Part shown: positions 62,218-64,000 of the stretch, piece after piece
Numbering within the stretch: the first letter of the stretch is position 1
How the letters are laid out: each line of letters starts with the position of its first letter
Assembly (NCBI GenBank): GCA_003218375.1
Contig: QHNH01000012.1
Span: 62,001-126,000, forward strand
From: Verrucomicrobiota bacterium
GTDB taxonomy: Bacteria; Verrucomicrobiota; Verrucomicrobiia; Chthoniobacterales; UBA10450
Direction: 5' to 3'
DNA: 64,000 bases
Notes under the pieces: model-generated
The model's input: the letters and a program-made list of their open reading frames with translations, nothing else
The model's database searches: none
Told to the model about the DNA's origin: nothing
Program-made: the position numbers and the translations under genes

Positions 62218-63531
62218 ATGCCCTTTCGCGCACTTGAACTTTCGCCGCAGATTTTGCAGGCGGTCCGCGATGCTGGTTACACTGAGCCTACTCCGATCCA
62301 GGTCGCGGCGATCCCGCCTATTCTGGCCGGCGACGATCTCATCGGCATCGCCCAGACCGGGACGGGAAAAACGGCGGCGTTCGTTTTACCGATCCTGACG
62401 ATGCTCGCCGCTTCCATTCACAGCGGCGATCGGCGCGGCACCCGCGTGCTCGTGATCGCGCCGACCCGAGAGCTCGTGGTCCAGATCGAGGAGAATGTGC
62501 GCGCCTACGCGAAACATCTTCCGCTGCGGATGGCCACGGTGTTTGGGGGAGTGAGCGAACGTCCGCAGCTGGCGGCGTTGCGTTCGGGCGTGGATCTTGT
62601 CGTGGCCACGCCGGGCCGAATGATCGATTTGATGGGTCAACGCGCCGCGAACTTTTCCGGAATCGAATTTCTCGTGCTCGATGAAGCCGATCGCATGCTC
62701 GACATGGGGTTCCTCCCGCAGATTCGCCAGATCGTGAAAGCGTTGCCGCAAAAACGCCAGACCCTCATGTTCTCCGCGTCGCTCTCGCACGAAATCGAAA
62801 AGCTGACCCACGAGTTCCAGCGTTCGCCGAAGATTGTCGAGATCGGCCGGCGCGCGAACCCCGCGGAAACGGTGACGCAATTTGTTTACGAAGTGCCCTC
62901 GCATCTGAAGTCCGCGCTGTTGCTTCATCTCCTGGGCGATCCGCAATTCGACACCGTCCTTGTTTTTACTCGCACCAAACATGGGGCGGATAGGATTGCG
63001 CGCCGTCTCGAAAGCAGTGGCATCAAAACGGGCACGATCCATTCGAACCGTTCCCAGAATCAGCGGCTCCGCGCCCTGAAGGATTTCAAGTCGGGCGCGG
63101 TCCGCGTCCTCGTGGCCACGGACGTCGCCGCGCGCGGGATCGACGTGGACGGAATTTCGCACGTGGTGAACTACGATTTTCCGATGCATTCGGAGGACTA
63201 CGTCCATCGCATCGGCCGGACCGGCCGCGCCCTGGCCATCGGCGACGCGATCAGTTTCATCACGCCGGAAGATCACGGGCCGTTGCGTTCGCTTGAGCGA
63301 TTCATCGGTCGCGGCATCGTCCGGAAACGCGCGGAAGGATTTGATTACAAAGCCGCCGCTCCACCGCGCGACGAGCGGGGCCGAGGACAACGCCGGCAAT
63401 CTGCGCCGAGAATGGAGCCGAAGTCACCGGGAAATTCCGCGCGCGGCAGCGGTCATCCCGCGCAACGCAACAGCGGCCGGCGTCCGCGTGGTTTTTCCTC
63501 GACCCGAAGATCCTGGGGAAGATCGCGCTGA
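62218..63531 (+). CDS. DEAD-box RNA helicase (RhlE type)
   Basis: 437 residues. All helicase motifs are visible: Q motif TEPTPIQVAAIPP, AQTGTGKTAAF, PTRELVVQI, TPGRMIDL, VLDEADRML, SAS (in place of SAT), TDVAARGID, and HRIGRTGRA. The last ~60 residues are Arg/Gly/Ser-rich and basic, as in RhlE, for RNA binding. Roles in ribosome assembly or RNA decay are usual. Single gene. Confidence 0.95.
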   Translation: MPFRALELSPQILQAVRDAGYTEPTPIQVAAIPPILAGDDLIGIAQTGTGKTAAFVLPILTMLAASIHSGDRRGTRVLVIAPTRELVVQIEENVRAYAKHLPLRMATVFGGVSERPQLAALRSGVDLVVATPGRMIDLMGQRAANFSGIEFLVLDEADRMLDMGFLPQIRQIVKALPQKRQTLMFSASLSHEIEKLTHEFQRSPKIVEIGRRANPAETVTQFVYEVPSHLKSALLLHLLGDPQFDTVLVFTRTKHGADRIARRLESSGIKTGTIHSNRSQNQRLRALKDFKSGAVRVLVATDVAARGIDVDGISHVVNYDFPMHSEDYVHRIGRTGRALAIGDAISFITPEDHGPLRSLERFIGRGIVRKRAEGFDYKAAAPPRDERGRGQRRQSAPRMEPKSPGNSARGSGHPAQRNSGRRPRGFSSTRRSWGRSR

Positions 63532-63544
63532 AGCCGGAAGTTGC

Positions 63545-64000
63545 TTAGTCCAGCAACTCGACGGAATCGCCTTTGCGAATCATTCCTTCGACTAGGACGG
63601 CGCCGTAAACGCCGGCCATGCCTTCATGCGCCTGCGCGACGGCTTTCAATATCGCCGGCGTTTTTTCCGCGGTGTCGGGATCGAGCGTGATCATCATGCA
63701 ACGCGCATCGCGCTGGAGAACAGCAACGGTCACTCTTGAGCCGATGCGCAACGAGCGGCCGACGAATTTATCTTCGGCGAAACCGTTGGACGAAGGCAGA
63801 TCGACATAAATATTTGCGCGGAAGCGACGCTTATCGACGGCGACGCCGGTTTCCTCGCCCAGTCTTTTCGCCGTTTGCACGGCGAAGATCGACAGCGGAC
63901 GACAATCAGTGATTGCCTTGTCCGAGCGAAGCAATGTGAGCTTGTGATTTCCCTCGATGTTTGATCGCAGATCGTCGATCAAAGCCGGGTCATCGATCGC
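63545..64000 (-). CDS. MOSC-domain protein, N-terminus beyond the window
   Basis: The frame is open to the window end; about 151 codons are seen. LTLLRSDKAITDCRPLSIFA and RFRANIYVDLPSSNGFAEDK, then DARCMMITLDPDTAEKTP (with the cysteine in RDARCMM) and a C-terminal VYGAVLVEGMIRKGDSVEL, are features of the MOSC sulfur-carrier/molybdenum-cofactor domain. Likely a YcbX/YiiM-type enzyme that transfers sulfur or reduces N-hydroxylated compounds. Convergent with the helicase gene. Confidence 0.85.
   Translation of the reverse strand, partial: AIDDPALIDDLRSNIEGNHKLTLLRSDKAITDCRPLSIFAVQTAKRLGEETGVAVDKRRFRANIYVDLPSSNGFAEDKFVGRSLRIGSRVTVAVLQRDARCMMITLDPDTAEKTPAILKAVAQAHEGMAGVYGAVLVEGMIRKGDSVELLD

Overview
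The window is about 64 kb of GC-rich bacterial chromosome, cut at both ends (an amidase lacks its N-terminus on the left, a MOSC-domain protein lacks its N-terminus on the right). Protein families and the repeat style (PEP-CTERM/exosortase, verrucomicrobial-looking tandem-repeat protein, small basic protein, heptad intergenic repeats) suggest a soil-type Verrucomicrobiota, perhaps a Chthoniobacterales/Spartobacteria relative. This is inference: no rRNA or other marker gene is present. Several reading frames carry single-base shifts (about 4,870, 27,008, 44,015 and 45,085). These could be real decay or residual assembly error.

Layout. 0-9.4 kb: cell-wall amidase, a TPP riboswitch with its terminator in front of thiC, a GlsB-type membrane protein, a methanethiol oxidase/Sco pair, small secreted or membrane unknowns, and a broken short-chain dehydrogenase. 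9.4-15 kb: an accessory-looking stretch with two unknown membrane proteins, gene remnants, and two different membrane-anchored TIR-domain proteins. 15-19 kb: DUF899, two VOC proteins, NIPSNAP, DUF1697, cupin and gene debris. 18.5-22 kb: an ECF sigma/anti-sigma pair divergent from a Tat-exported phosphoesterase and a membrane cytochrome c. 22-32 kb: a second ECF sigma, GNAT, tandem-repeat protein, aminotransferase, a frameshifted REP-associated transposase amid REP-like palindromes, a 2-hydroxyacid dehydrogenase and a cyclic-nucleotide-domain/flavoreductase fusion. 32-39 kb: secreted unknowns, creatininase-type amidohydrolase. 39-48 kb: small redox and detoxification genes (ADH, SDR, MBL, NTF2-like, VOC, NmrA, FMN reductase, LLM, DoxX) ending in a MarR regulator with a perfect palindromic operator. 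48-55 kb: TetR, SDR, RND adaptor and RND pump, with a four-helix-bundle gene wedged between the two RND genes.

The most interesting locus is 55.4-61.0 kb. A CreB/CreC two-component pair is followed by a VIT+VWA secreted protein ending in a PEP-CTERM sorting signal, an exosortase with its Cys, Arg and His residues, and an EpsI-like protein, the last three genes overlapping. Directly before the VIT/VWA gene lie four tandem 11-bp units, three carrying TTCAC and one TTCAA. Two of them form the known CreB box TTCAC-N6-TTCAC exactly. This looks like a self-contained, CreBC-controlled, single-target exosortase system. It parallels the dedicated sortase system of marine proteobacteria, but uses an exosortase.

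A second theme is repeats. At least fourteen dispersed short arrays have different sequences but the same 7-bp period. They lie between genes, supply stop codons, and are built in frame into ThiC and DUF1697. ThiC also carries an in-frame palindromic element and begins inside a 9-bp-unit inverted repeat.
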